Source of the DNA: an uncultured Bacteroidota bacterium
Lineage (GTDB): Bacteria > Bacteroidota > Bacteroidia > Chitinophagales > LD1
DNA: 57,017 nt
Reading direction: 5' to 3'
NCBI GenBank assembly: GCA_937894725.1
Contig: CALAYL010000050.1
Location: 1 to 57,017 of the forward strand
The first letter of the stretch is position 1. Every line of letters starts with the position of its first letter. The notes beneath the pieces are model-generated. The model did not search any database and was not told the DNA's origin. It saw only the letters and a program-made list of their open reading frames with translations. Below, one piece after another: positions 26,377 through 35,371 of this stretch. The position numbers and the translations under genes are program-made.

Positions 26377-27951
26377 TCAAAAAATAGCAGCCATTTTCTG
26401 CTTTGTTTGGTTTATGTAAAACAATACTGTTCTCTCAAATCTAGAATCAGAAGTATTGTTCGATATATTGACTAATGCCTTTACAAACTTTTTAGGTCTG
26501 AAAATATAAACAGAGGTATAAAAAACAAAGAGCATTAATTTATTATAAAACCTATAAAAAGAGGGATGTACATTTTCATTGTAAAAAGACTCTTCTGTTT
26601 CTATTGTCAATAAAGTTTCAAGGAAATAATCATCATTATCTAAATTGATTTTTTTACTATTTACCAACTCATTAAAGAGAACAGTGCCAGGGTAAGGCCG
26701 AAATGTTCCTAAGCTTAGTTCATCTACCCCCACCTTAGCACATTGAACTAAAAACCACAATGTCTTCCAAATATCAGAATGGTTTTCTTGTGGAAGGCCT
26801 TGTATCATATTTATATATAGCTTCATCCCTTGACCCGCAGCTGCTTTCATACTTTTAAGCATTGTTGGTAAATACACCTTTTTATGAATAAGCTCCAATA
26901 GCCGATGTGACCCACTCTCAGGAGCATATGTTATTGTATAACAGCCACTATTCAACAAGAAAAATGCGACTTCTCCATCTATAGCTTCTGAACGTGTACC
27001 CGAAGGTATTCGCCAATATATATCTAATTTTCTCTCTATAATTATCTTTGAAAGTTCAATAATCCACTTTCTTTGGACTATTGCAGTAAGGTCATAAAAT
27101 TCAAAATTAGTGACATTGTATTTGCTTTTCATCATCTCCATTTCATCAGCTACATGCTTTGGAGATCTCATAAAATATCTAGTCCCCCACATATCAGGAC
27201 TTGTACAAAAAGTACAAGTATATGGGCAACCACGAGTAGAAAGTATTGGCAATGATACACGAGGTACATCTCCACTAAACCTACCTTGTTTCTCATAATT
27301 ATCAACTGGCAATAAATCCCATGCAGGAAGGGGTAGATCATCTAGTTGCCTTATTCGCTTCCTTTTTTCTGTTTTAATGAAATCACCAGCATCTGACTTA
27401 TACATGATTCCGTTTACAGAATCCAAACTAGTTCCCTCTTTAAAGCTATTCAGCAACTCAACAATTGTCTCTTCACCTTCACCTAATACACATACTTTTA
27501 GAGCAGGAATCTGCTTTAGACAAATCTCCGCCATACCTGTTATACTTTCACCACCTGCAATAAAAGTGGCTTTTGGAAGTTTAGAAGCAAGGAAGTTTAT
27601 CAACTCTCTATCCGCCAACCAATTGTGTGTAAACATGCAACTGAACCCTATAACATCTGTATCAACAGGAATACGGTCTAAAACTTCCTGAGGAGAAAGT
27701 CCAAAGGTTTGAAAACCTAACCCTTTAGACAATTTTGATTTTGAAAGAGATATTTGAACATCATTAACACTACTAGGGTTTTCGGCTGTTCCATCTATCA
27801 CTAATATTTCATGACCTTCACTTGCTATCATAGCAGCGATAAGAGCAATACCTAATGGCGCAGTAGGCTGACTACTAGACGATACCGATGCTCCAGTACC
27901 TATTGAACCGCTTACCACTAGTTTCGGTGGCCTGATAAGAGTGATTTTCAT
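26377..27951 (-). CDS. B12-binding-domain radical SAM enzyme (group A)
   Basis: This 524-aa group-A radical SAM protein is first in the minus-strand string that runs to 21367. It has a Ser-rich insertion near residues 14-30 not seen in its paralogues, the GGESITGMAE B12-domain motif, and radical SAM ligands C242, C246 and C249 (RGCPYTCTFC). The C-terminal hydrophobic tail with YIFRP (about residue 480) is conserved within the group. It is divergent from the PhyH gene at 28017; the 65-base gap holds candidate -7 elements for both directions. Confidence 0.87.
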   Translation of the reverse strand: MKITLIRPPKLVVSGSIGTGASVSSSSQPTAPLGIALIAAMIASEGHEILVIDGTAENPSSVNDVQISLSKSKLSKGLGFQTFGLSPQEVLDRIPVDTDVIGFSCMFTHNWLADRELINFLASKLPKATFIAGGESITGMAEICLKQIPALKVCVLGEGEETIVELLNSFKEGTSLDSVNGIMYKSDAGDFIKTEKRKRIRQLDDLPLPAWDLLPVDNYEKQGRFSGDVPRVSLPILSTRGCPYTCTFCTSPDMWGTRYFMRSPKHVADEMEMMKSKYNVTNFEFYDLTAIVQRKWIIELSKIIIERKLDIYWRIPSGTRSEAIDGEVAFFLLNSGCYTITYAPESGSHRLLELIHKKVYLPTMLKSMKAAAGQGMKLYINMIQGLPQENHSDIWKTLWFLVQCAKVGVDELSLGTFRPYPGTVLFNELVNSKKINLDNDDYFLETLLTIETEESFYNENVHPSFYRFYNKLMLFVFYTSVYIFRPKKFVKALVNISNNTSDSRFERTVLFYINQTKQKMAAIF

Positions 27952-27967
27952 AAGAATAGCATTTTAC

Positions 27968-27997
27968 CAAATTTAATTATTTTAGTTGTTATTTTTG
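27968..27997. promoter_or_regulatory. Candidate divergent -7 promoter elements
   Basis: On the minus strand TAAATTTG (27975-27968) lies 17 bases from the 26377 gene start at 27951. On the plus strand TATTTTTG (27990-27997) lies 20 bases before the 28017 gene. Both match TAnnTTTG, but no TTG is found at the expected -33 position for either, so these are half-supported. Confidence 0.4.
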
Positions 27998-28016
27998 AAC
28001 TATCTACACCTTAAGT

Positions 28017-28859
28017 ATGAAAACTACTCTCTTTTTTGACAGTTCTCTCAATAGCCTTTTCCATAATGAAGGCTATATAATTGTAGATTTATTAAGCACT
28101 AAGGAATGTGATGATTTACTTGAAACGTATAAAGGCACTGATTCAAAAGTAAGTTCAAAGTTTTATACTACTTTTTGGAGCGAAAGCCTTGAGCATCGGA
28201 AAGAGGTAGATAGCTTGCTTAAAGATATGCTAATGGAAAAACTCACACAATATACAGACCATTTTAGGCCAATTTTTTCAAATTTTATGGTAAAAAAACC
28301 GGGCGAGAATGGAGAATGCCTTCCCCACCAAGATTGGAATTATGTCGAGGAAGATAATGCCGTTTCAATAACCTTGTGGTGTGCATTGCAAGATACTGAT
28401 AGCCGAAATGGTGGACTAAATGTAATGCCCAAAAGTCATAAGATAAAAAATCGAATAAGAGGCAGAAATATACAACCTTATATTACGGAAGTCCAAGAAT
28501 TGATACGAACAAAATTTATGAAAAATGTTGTTTTAAAAAAGGGTCAAGCTTTGCTTCTAAACTCCAGTATAATACATGGATCCGAAAATAATTTATCAAA
28601 AAATGATAGAGTGGCTGTAGCGCTAATGGCAGTACCCAAGAAAGCAACTTGTATTCATTACGCAAAAAGTGAAATTTCTGACGATTTAGACGAAACCATC
28701 TATGTTCTTTCTGGAGATAATAATCTTTTTGTCAATCATAATTGCTTCGAAAATATTGAACTTACTAACGCACTTAAAACAATAAAAGTAAAGAAAAAAA
28801 GCATGTCGAAGTTTGACCTTTATACTTTTAGCATATTGTCGAAACTTGGTGTTTTTTAA
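28017..28859 (+). CDS. PhyH-family Fe(II)/2-oxoglutarate dioxygenase with C-terminal tail
   Basis: This 280-aa PhyH oxygenase has H104-x-D106 (PHQDW), H187 (IIHGSE) and R198. After the fold a basic linker (IKVKKKSMSK) leads to the hydrophobic/amphipathic end FSILSKLGVF, similar in type to the tails of the right-hand PhyH cluster. It is a lone plus-strand gene in an otherwise minus-strand region, and its stop shares four bases with the convergent Wzt gene (28856-28859). It likely has its own promoter (see 27968-27997). Confidence 0.85.
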   Translation: MKTTLFFDSSLNSLFHNEGYIIVDLLSTKECDDLLETYKGTDSKVSSKFYTTFWSESLEHRKEVDSLLKDMLMEKLTQYTDHFRPIFSNFMVKKPGENGECLPHQDWNYVEEDNAVSITLWCALQDTDSRNGGLNVMPKSHKIKNRIRGRNIQPYITEVQELIRTKFMKNVVLKKGQALLLNSSIIHGSENNLSKNDRVAVALMAVPKKATCIHYAKSEISDDLDETIYVLSGDNNLFVNHNCFENIELTNALKTIKVKKKSMSKFDLYTFSILSKLGVF

Positions 28860-30064
28860 CTCAATTCAGCTACGCTACTCCAATTCAATTTTGACCTAAT
28901 TGATGAGACTACTTTTGAATAGTACCCATGTACGAAATCTATATTTTCATCTATTATATTAAAAACTATAGGTTGACCCGTCTTAGCCACAAGAATATTA
29001 TCATTGGAGCTCATAAAAGCGATAGTATTTAATTCAACTAAAAAAAAACCTTCGTTCAAGAAAAAAGGGGGTATTGAAAGTGAAGTGTTGTTTACTTGTT
29101 TAGCGCTATTTTTAATCTCTTGGAGCTCAATCTCTGATTTGCCAAAAACATTGCTAGTACTCAAAAACAATAATCCATTACTGTCATAAAAATTGATGTG
29201 AAAAGCTATTCCAAAAGTAGGATTTAAAAGTCTCCATCTAATATTGAAGTTCAATTCTTCATGGGTCAATATAGTTTTTTCAAAATTATTGGGTGATGAG
29301 GTCATTGAAAAATCTTCTATCGCTACACAATTGTCATGAATGTAATTTATAACTGCTGATTTTCTGATTTGTTGATTCCTTTTAGAATTAACAAACTCCC
29401 TATAAGCAAAACACACATCAGTTGGCAATCCATTATTTATAATTTTCCCATCACGCAACTCAATACATTGATCACAAAGTTGTTCAATTTGCTGAATGTT
29501 ATGTGACACTAAAATAAACGTCTTTTTTTGTAGCGTTAACTGCTTTATTTTATCAAAGCATTTCTTTTGGAACGCTTCATCACCCACAGTGATAACTTCA
29601 TCGAAAAAATATAAATCTGCATCTAAGTGAAATAGAATAGAGATGGCTAGTCTTAAATACATACCTTGAGAGTAGTGTTTTACTGGCTGGTAAACATAAT
29701 TTCCAATCTCACTAAAAGATAATATGCTTGGCAACAAAGAATCAATTTCGCTATTTCTAAGACCAAACTGTTTGCTAACCATATATACATTTTCAATCCC
29801 AGTCATGTCAGGATAAAAACCAGTACCTACTTCTAAAATCGATAGTGCTTTCCCAAAAATTTTGACTTGTCCGCTACTCGGTTTTGTAATACCGGACAAT
29901 ATCTTCAATAGGGTTGTTTTGCCACATCCATTTTTCCCAATTACACCAACAAAACTACCTTTTGGTATAGTAAAGCTTATACCTGTTAACGCTTGATAAA
30001 CTGCGCCATCTTTCAGAATGAAATTTTTGGAAATCGACTCACATACAATAGCATCTTCACTCAT
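28856..30064 (-). CDS. wzt: Polysaccharide ABC exporter ATPase with C-terminal recognition domain (Wzt)
   Basis: This 402-aa ATPase of the Wzm/Wzt O-antigen/teichoic-acid exporter class powers export of lipid-linked glycans across the inner membrane. Walker A GKNGCGKT is at 43-50, the ABC signature YSQGM at 131-135 and the Walker B region LYFFDEV at 151-157. From about residue 245 a beta-sandwich-like extension (Wzt_C type) follows, which in known systems binds the modified non-reducing end of the glycan. It overlaps the upstream radical SAM stop by one base, so it is translated with the radical SAM genes. Its likely permease is at 41740-42555, more than 11 kb away. Confidence 0.88.
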   Translation of the reverse strand: MSEDAIVCESISKNFILKDGAVYQALTGISFTIPKGSFVGVIGKNGCGKTTLLKILSGITKPSSGQVKIFGKALSILEVGTGFYPDMTGIENVYMVSKQFGLRNSEIDSLLPSILSFSEIGNYVYQPVKHYSQGMYLRLAISILFHLDADLYFFDEVITVGDEAFQKKCFDKIKQLTLQKKTFILVSHNIQQIEQLCDQCIELRDGKIINNGLPTDVCFAYREFVNSKRNQQIRKSAVINYIHDNCVAIEDFSMTSSPNNFEKTILTHEELNFNIRWRLLNPTFGIAFHINFYDSNGLLFLSTSNVFGKSEIELQEIKNSAKQVNNTSLSIPPFFLNEGFFLVELNTIAFMSSNDNILVAKTGQPIVFNIIDENIDFVHGYYSKVVSSIRSKLNWSSVAELS

Positions 30065-31503
30065 TACACTGGTTTTTCTTCTAAAGAATTCAATTTTGTT
30101 TTATTTTTCTGGATATGATGAAAAAAACCATTTCCATAATTTAACTCGTATTTCAAGGCATTAGATAATGTGTCGATAGTTTGGAGGGGAGATTTGATCG
30201 ATTTAGAAATGAGCTTAGAAGCAAAATGCCTACTATATAGAAAAGAGTCATACAACTCTTTATTCCATCTCAAATATCTTCTTTGTATCGACTCGTCTTT
30301 AAATTTATTTACATACGGAAACAATGAAAAGTCCACCTCCGCTTTATATCGTTCATACAGCTCAGTACCAGGATACAATACCAAGCCACCAATGCCTATA
30401 TAGTCAAATTTTGCTGCCTTGATAAAGGCTTTATTTTGCAAAAAATCATCTTCATTTTCTTCTGGCAATCCTAACATAAAAAATCCCGCTGTTTCGATCC
30501 CTGCTTTGTTCGTAAGATGTATCACCGCTAACGCTTCCTGTGCGTTGATCCCCTTTTTGTAAGCGTCAAGAATACGCTGACTTGCATTCTCTACACCATA
30601 GTATATACGCTTACATCCCGCTTTTTTCATGGCTTGTAGCATTTCTACATCTATATTATCCGTGCGGCTCAGACAGCTCCACTCGAGTTTTATTTTTTTA
30701 GAAACAAGTAGTGCGCAAATATCAAGTACCCTTTGCTTATTTACTGTGAAAGTATCATCTATAAATCGGAGCGCTTTTATTTTGTGTGTTTTTTGAAGAA
30801 ACAAAATATCCTCTACTACTTTTTCAGGACTACGTAAGGTGAGTCGAGTCCCAAAACTTTTTACACAATAATTGCAACTATACGGACATCCGCGAGCGGA
30901 TTGAATCATACCAAATGGTCTAGCCATCATAGGTTCGTGATAGGGTTTATGATCGACTAAATCATACAAGGGTGAATCTAGGTTGTTGTAATCCTTGATA
31001 CGGTTTTTGTTTACTCCATTGCCTATTTCAAACTCCCAGATTTTTTTTTCACTCGTATTTTCCAATTTATAAAAATGGTCAGCAAATACTTCTTCTGGCT
31101 CACCTTTGATCACAATATCTACAGCACTATTATCTAAAATCGCTTGTGCAAACAGGGTGGGATAGTGCCCAAATACTAGAAATGTAACATTCGGATAAGC
31201 TTCCTTAATTTTAGCAACCATCAACATATCCTCTTCAAAGCATTCAAACCCTATTAGCGATACAATATGGGATATTTTATTTTCTCCAATATAGATGCAA
31301 AGCTCAGTGATATTTATATTGTTGGCAATAGCATCGATAAAATGAGGGGCGCTTCCTGCTATATGTTTATATACCGATGCAAGTGATAAGAGCTCTAGGG
31401 GGGGGAATAGCGAAGTTGGACTCTGATAAGAGCACATATATCTACGTGTAATCTTGTCAGAAGATGGTAGATTTAAAAAGAGAAAGTTGGCTAATTTACT
31501 CAT
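30064..31503 (-). CDS. B12-binding-domain radical SAM enzyme (group B)
   Basis: This 479-aa protein is the second group-B radical SAM protein, close in layout to 21367: ITRRYMCSYQSP near the N-terminus, GFECFEED, FGHYPTLF, then radical SAM ligands C206, C210 and C213 (RGCPYSCNYC). It starts with an ATGA overlap on the stop of the group-A gene at 31500 and its own stop overlaps the Wzt start, so the three genes form one operon starting at 33044. Unlike its group-B relative it has no peptide gene in front. Function is probably a carbon modification coupled to export (inference). Confidence 0.87.
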   Translation of the reverse strand: MSKLANFLFLNLPSSDKITRRYMCSYQSPTSLFPPLELLSLASVYKHIAGSAPHFIDAIANNINITELCIYIGENKISHIVSLIGFECFEEDMLMVAKIKEAYPNVTFLVFGHYPTLFAQAILDNSAVDIVIKGEPEEVFADHFYKLENTSEKKIWEFEIGNGVNKNRIKDYNNLDSPLYDLVDHKPYHEPMMARPFGMIQSARGCPYSCNYCVKSFGTRLTLRSPEKVVEDILFLQKTHKIKALRFIDDTFTVNKQRVLDICALLVSKKIKLEWSCLSRTDNIDVEMLQAMKKAGCKRIYYGVENASQRILDAYKKGINAQEALAVIHLTNKAGIETAGFFMLGLPEENEDDFLQNKAFIKAAKFDYIGIGGLVLYPGTELYERYKAEVDFSLFPYVNKFKDESIQRRYLRWNKELYDSFLYSRHFASKLISKSIKSPLQTIDTLSNALKYELNYGNGFFHHIQKNKTKLNSLEEKPV

Positions 31504-33044
31504 GCCGCTTGTATCACTGCTTGTTCTTCTCTAACTTCTATTTGTGTATTTCTTTTTACCAGCTCAGAGAAGGTTACCTCTGCTCTTGATTCATAGTTTT
31601 TTGTAAATAAATTTTTGACAGTAACTAAAAATCGTATAGGTCTAAACAAAAAATTTGTGCCGTAGAAAAATAGCGTTTGAATGATTACATAAAATAGCAA
31701 TCCTTTTTTACCCACATGATTGGAGTAGGTGATTGCCTTTGTATAATCATCTGCAAATATAATTCTAACCCAATACGCATCATCATAGGGATCTACTCGC
31801 TTCTCTACTACCAACCTATCAAAAAGCTCACTACCAGGGTAAGGACTAAAGATAGAAGGCAATGCATCGTGTGCGCCTGCCCAACTCGCTTTGGCCATAA
31901 ACCAAACGGTCTCCCAAAGCTGAGATTGGGTTTCATCAGGGAAACCTATCATCATATTCAACTTGATATTGAGCTTCTCTTGGTTAGAATATCGTATAGA
32001 CTCTAGCATTTTGTCTAAGTGCACTTTTTTCTTTATCATTTTCAGCACCTCAGGCGAACCGCTTTCTGGTGCATAGGTGATATTTCGGCATCCAGACTTG
32101 TATAGCCATTCCGCTACTTCTCTATCAATCGCCTCACTTCTTGTGCCAGCAGGTATTTGCCATGTCAAATTTAGTTTACGCTCTGCTAATTCTGTGCAAA
32201 AATCAACTATCCATCGTTTGTTTACAATAGCCGTCAAATCATAAAAATCGAAATTTTGGATATTATACTCTTCATATAAGTGTTGTATTTCATCTGCCAT
32301 ATCTTTGGGAGAGCGCATAAAATATCGGGTACCCCACATTTTGGGACTACTGCAAAATGTACAAGTATAGGGACAACCACGTGTAGCCATGATAGGTAAG
32401 CTACGACCTCTATCTACACCATAAGAAAACTTATGTTCCATATACTTTTCCATTGGAAATAACTCCCATGCTGGCCAAGGTAAGGTTTCAATTTCGCGTA
32501 CCCTTTTTCTTCGCTCTGGTCTTAAAAGTTCACCTGTATTATTATCTCTATACACAATCCCTTCGACAGTAGCTAAGTCAATATTATTTTCAATAGCATG
32601 TGCGAGCTCCACCATAGTTTCTTCTCCTTCTCCCAAAACAATGGCGTGCAAATCCTTGCATTGATTAAAGCATAGGTCGGGTACTGCTGTGGAGTGCTCT
32701 CCACCTAATACGATTTTAGCATTTGGAAATGTACTCGTGAGGCTGTTTATAAAACGCCTATTGGCTAGCCAATTGTTTGAAAACATGCAGCCAAGCCCAA
32801 TAATCTCTACATCTGAAGATATTAGCTTCATTACTTCGCTATCATGCAGTCCGTGCAATACTATATCCCCTTGAAATGAAGTAAATGTATAAGGAGCCAA
32901 CGCAATAGCATCGATAACAGATACATCATGACCAGCAGCTTTCAATGCTCCAGCGATATAAGCAAGTCCTAATGGAGGGGTAGCTTTGAGAGATACGGAC
33001 GTAAGCGTAAGGAGTCTTGGGGGATTTATTAAACATATCTTCAT
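31500..33044 (-). CDS. B12-binding-domain radical SAM enzyme (group A)
   Basis: This 514-aa group-A protein resembles 18469 most by eye (shared ATPPLGLAYIAG-type start, GGEHSTAVPD, and YGVDRGRSLPI before the cluster). Radical SAM ligands are C224, C228 and C231 (RGCPYTCTFC). It has a hydrophobic C-terminal segment with FLFRP. It is first in the operon radical SAM A - radical SAM B - Wzt, with a good promoter match at 33050-33080 that would give an almost leaderless mRNA. Substrate unknown; linkage to the exporter ATPase suggests it acts on the exported molecule. Confidence 0.87.
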   Translation of the reverse strand: MKICLINPPRLLTLTSVSLKATPPLGLAYIAGALKAAGHDVSVIDAIALAPYTFTSFQGDIVLHGLHDSEVMKLISSDVEIIGLGCMFSNNWLANRRFINSLTSTFPNAKIVLGGEHSTAVPDLCFNQCKDLHAIVLGEGEETMVELAHAIENNIDLATVEGIVYRDNNTGELLRPERRKRVREIETLPWPAWELFPMEKYMEHKFSYGVDRGRSLPIMATRGCPYTCTFCSSPKMWGTRYFMRSPKDMADEIQHLYEEYNIQNFDFYDLTAIVNKRWIVDFCTELAERKLNLTWQIPAGTRSEAIDREVAEWLYKSGCRNITYAPESGSPEVLKMIKKKVHLDKMLESIRYSNQEKLNIKLNMMIGFPDETQSQLWETVWFMAKASWAGAHDALPSIFSPYPGSELFDRLVVEKRVDPYDDAYWVRIIFADDYTKAITYSNHVGKKGLLFYVIIQTLFFYGTNFLFRPIRFLVTVKNLFTKNYESRAEVTFSELVKRNTQIEVREEQAVIQAA

Positions 33045-33049
33045 GCAAA

Positions 33050-33080
33050 CAAATATATCATAACAGTGTCACCTAAACAA
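33050..33080 (-). promoter_or_regulatory. Candidate promoter of the radical SAM-radical SAM-wzt operon
   Basis: On the minus strand TTG (33080-33078), 20 bases, then TATATTTG (33057-33050). This fits the Bacteroidota consensus. The ATG is at 33044, so transcription would begin at or within a few bases of the start codon. Confidence 0.55.
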
Positions 33081-33130
33081 ATGCTATATGTTATAATCTT
33101 TGTCATTAAATTACTAGATTGCGCATTAAC

Positions 33131-34687
33131 ATGGAACAAAAGCTTCGCATCCTTCTTCTCAATGCTCCCGTGCTTACCGTTCTCGAACCATGGTTTGATG
33201 CGCCTAAGTTTGTGCGCACAGCATTGGCCTCATTGGCGGCCTATATTAGGGAAAAATCTAATTATGAAATTATCTGCCTCGATGCGAAATTCGAAGGGCT
33301 TTCTTTTGCCGAAACGGCACAAAAAGTAAAAGAAATCAAACCAGATATCGTAGGTCTCACCGCATTTACCAATGAGATTAAACCATCGGCATATTTAGCG
33401 GGCTTAATAAAAAGAGAATTGCCCAATGTGCTCATTTTGTGTGGTGGTGCGCATCTTACCGCTATTCCAGAACAGACTATGCGAGAGTTTCCGACTTTCG
33501 ATATTGGAGTAGTAGGCGAAGGCGAGCAAACACTTCTAGAGATATGCAATGCCGTAGCTAATAAAACTTCTTTAGCAAATATCACCGGGATTGTATTTAG
33601 AAATGAAGACAAATCGCTACATGCTACTGCCCCTCGTGATCGAATTTTAAATCTGGAAACACTTCCTGTACCAGCATGGGATTTATTGCCTTCGGCTGAA
33701 GAGTATTATATTCAAACGGAGCGAGGGTGCCCATTTGCCTGTGTTTTTTGTTTAAATCATAATGGGAAAGTAGCCCGAAAACACAGCGTTGATAAAACAC
33801 TGGATGAAATGGAGTGGTTGATTGAATATGGAGCAAAACGAATTTCATTTGGCGATGAACTTTTTACTGTCGATATGATACGAGCTGAAAAGATTGTAGA
33901 TGGAATGATTGAGCGAAAAATAGGACAAAAAGTAAGTTGGGATATTCAGACACACGTGGCTTTTGTAAATGACAACTTATTTAGAAAGATGAAGCTTGCC
34001 AATATCGAAAAATGCGAGATGGGGGTAGAATCTGGAGATGATTTGACACTCAAAAGAATGGGAAAATCGACCAACCGAAAGATGATTATTGAAGCCTTTA
34101 GATCGGCCAAAGCACATGGCGTAAAAACAGGTTCGTTTTTTATCATTGGTCAACCTAATGAGTCGTTAAAAAGTATCATACAGTCCATAAAATTTGCTAT
34201 CCAATTAAATCCTACTGAGCCTATTTTTGGTACTATGGTGCCTTACCCTGGTACAGAAGTAGCTAGAATGGCTGCCGCCAACGAAAATGGATATAAGTTA
34301 ATGACGACCGATTGGGATGAGTATCGAAAGCAGCTCAATGGCTCTATGGAATTAGTTCACATCTCTCGTAAGCAACTTGAATGGTTACAAATTATTGGGT
34401 ATGTCACCGTATTTTTAGCTAATTTCCGAATATTAGATTTTCTAAACTTCTTTTGGAGCTATAGAGTTGGAGCAATAAAACTGTTTAAAAAAGCATTGCT
34501 TGGCTCAGATACTTGCGCTCTTGTCACCAAGCCATCAGACTATGATGCCGTGATAAATAGTCCAGGAAATATTGCAATAGAAGAAATTGTAAAATCACGC
34601 GATTATTGGAAAAAATATCAGAGCAACGAAATAAAAAGGACAAGAGAGCAAATGCCTGAACTGCTAGAACAACAAATGCCCATTTAG
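33131..34687 (+). CDS. B12-binding-domain radical SAM enzyme (group C)
   Basis: This 518-aa protein is diverged from the other six radical SAM genes. Start chosen at ATG 33131 (MEQKLRILLL); a TTG at 33119 would add four residues. B12-type domain about 1-180 with CGGAHLTAIPE; radical SAM ligands C200, C204 and C207 (RGCPFACVFC). It lacks the group-A YAPESGS box and instead has CEMGVESGDD. C-terminal residues are partly hydrophobic (IIGYVTVFLANFRILDFLNFF). It ends with a 24-base convergent overlap on the glycosyltransferase at 34664. Probably another carbon-modifying step; reaction unknown. Confidence 0.86.
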   Translation: MEQKLRILLLNAPVLTVLEPWFDAPKFVRTALASLAAYIREKSNYEIICLDAKFEGLSFAETAQKVKEIKPDIVGLTAFTNEIKPSAYLAGLIKRELPNVLILCGGAHLTAIPEQTMREFPTFDIGVVGEGEQTLLEICNAVANKTSLANITGIVFRNEDKSLHATAPRDRILNLETLPVPAWDLLPSAEEYYIQTERGCPFACVFCLNHNGKVARKHSVDKTLDEMEWLIEYGAKRISFGDELFTVDMIRAEKIVDGMIERKIGQKVSWDIQTHVAFVNDNLFRKMKLANIEKCEMGVESGDDLTLKRMGKSTNRKMIIEAFRSAKAHGVKTGSFFIIGQPNESLKSIIQSIKFAIQLNPTEPIFGTMVPYPGTEVARMAAANENGYKLMTTDWDEYRKQLNGSMELVHISRKQLEWLQIIGYVTVFLANFRILDFLNFFWSYRVGAIKLFKKALLGSDTCALVTKPSDYDAVINSPGNIAIEEIVKSRDYWKKYQSNEIKRTREQMPELLEQQMPI

Positions 34688-35371
34688 TTTATATTTGATT
34701 ATATCTCTCAACGTTCTATACACGTTGATAAATTTCGAGGCAGAGGCTATACCTGTTAGACGTTGTTGTTGCTTTACTGGAAATTCAAAAAATGAATACT
34801 GTTTTCGTTTAGCTTTGATTAATATTTCAGCAAGCATAAACAACCCATCAAACTCAATTTTTATTTTTCCTTCAGTAAAGATTTTACTACTGTACATATG
34901 TATCCAATTATAATCTTTTAGCTGCATATCGAATAGCGATGATATAAGAAAATGAAACACCTTGCTATTTATTAGCATGCTATATGAATATCCCAGTCGT
35001 GCTATTCTATAACTGACTAATATATCTGCTTTATCTTTGTTAACCACAAAGGCGGAAAGCGTTTCGATATCGAGTGGACTATCGGCTGGCACACATAGTA
35101 TTTTTTCTTTTTTAGATAGCTGTATGCCAAATCTCAGCGCAGCACCCAGGCCTTCATTCTTATCTTTTTTATAGGAGCTGGCATTTTCAATCGTGGCAAT
35201 ACAAGATTGCACTTGCAATGCACTACTGTCCATACTGCCATCATCTACGATGATGATTTCAAAATCACAATTTAACTCCACAAGCGAATGATAGTTTTTT
35301 CGTATCGCATCAGCAATAATTTCCTCTTCGTTAAAAACAGGAATAATAACGGAAACAGAAAGCCTAGACAT
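34664..35371 (-). CDS. Family 2 glycosyltransferase
   Basis: This 235-aa GT2 protein is homologous to the enzyme at 17653. It has SVSVIIPVFNEEE, the nucleotide motif VDDGSMDSS, PADSPLD at the expected metal-site position and LKDYNWIHMY matching RDVNWIK in the paralogue. Start chosen at ATG 35371, which overlaps the dehydrogenase stop by eight bases; ATGs at 35389 and 35407 would extend it into that gene. The metal-site Asp arrangement differs from the paralogue (PADS versus PGDG), hinting at a different donor. It is coupled to the dehydrogenase as in the first pair. Confidence 0.82.
   Translation of the reverse strand: MSRLSVSVIIPVFNEEEIIADAIRKNYHSLVELNCDFEIIIVDDGSMDSSALQVQSCIATIENASSYKKDKNEGLGAALRFGIQLSKKEKILCVPADSPLDIETLSAFVVNKDKADILVSYRIARLGYSYSMLINSKVFHFLISSLFDMQLKDYNWIHMYSSKIFTEGKIKIEFDGLFMLAEILIKAKRKQYSFFEFPVKQQQRLTGIASASKFINVYRTLRDIIKYKLNGHLLF

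Noticed and set aside
24814..27951. Tandem radical SAM genes as an assembly duplication
   Set aside because: The two proteins differ throughout, including a Ser-rich insertion and different lengths, so they are true paralogues.
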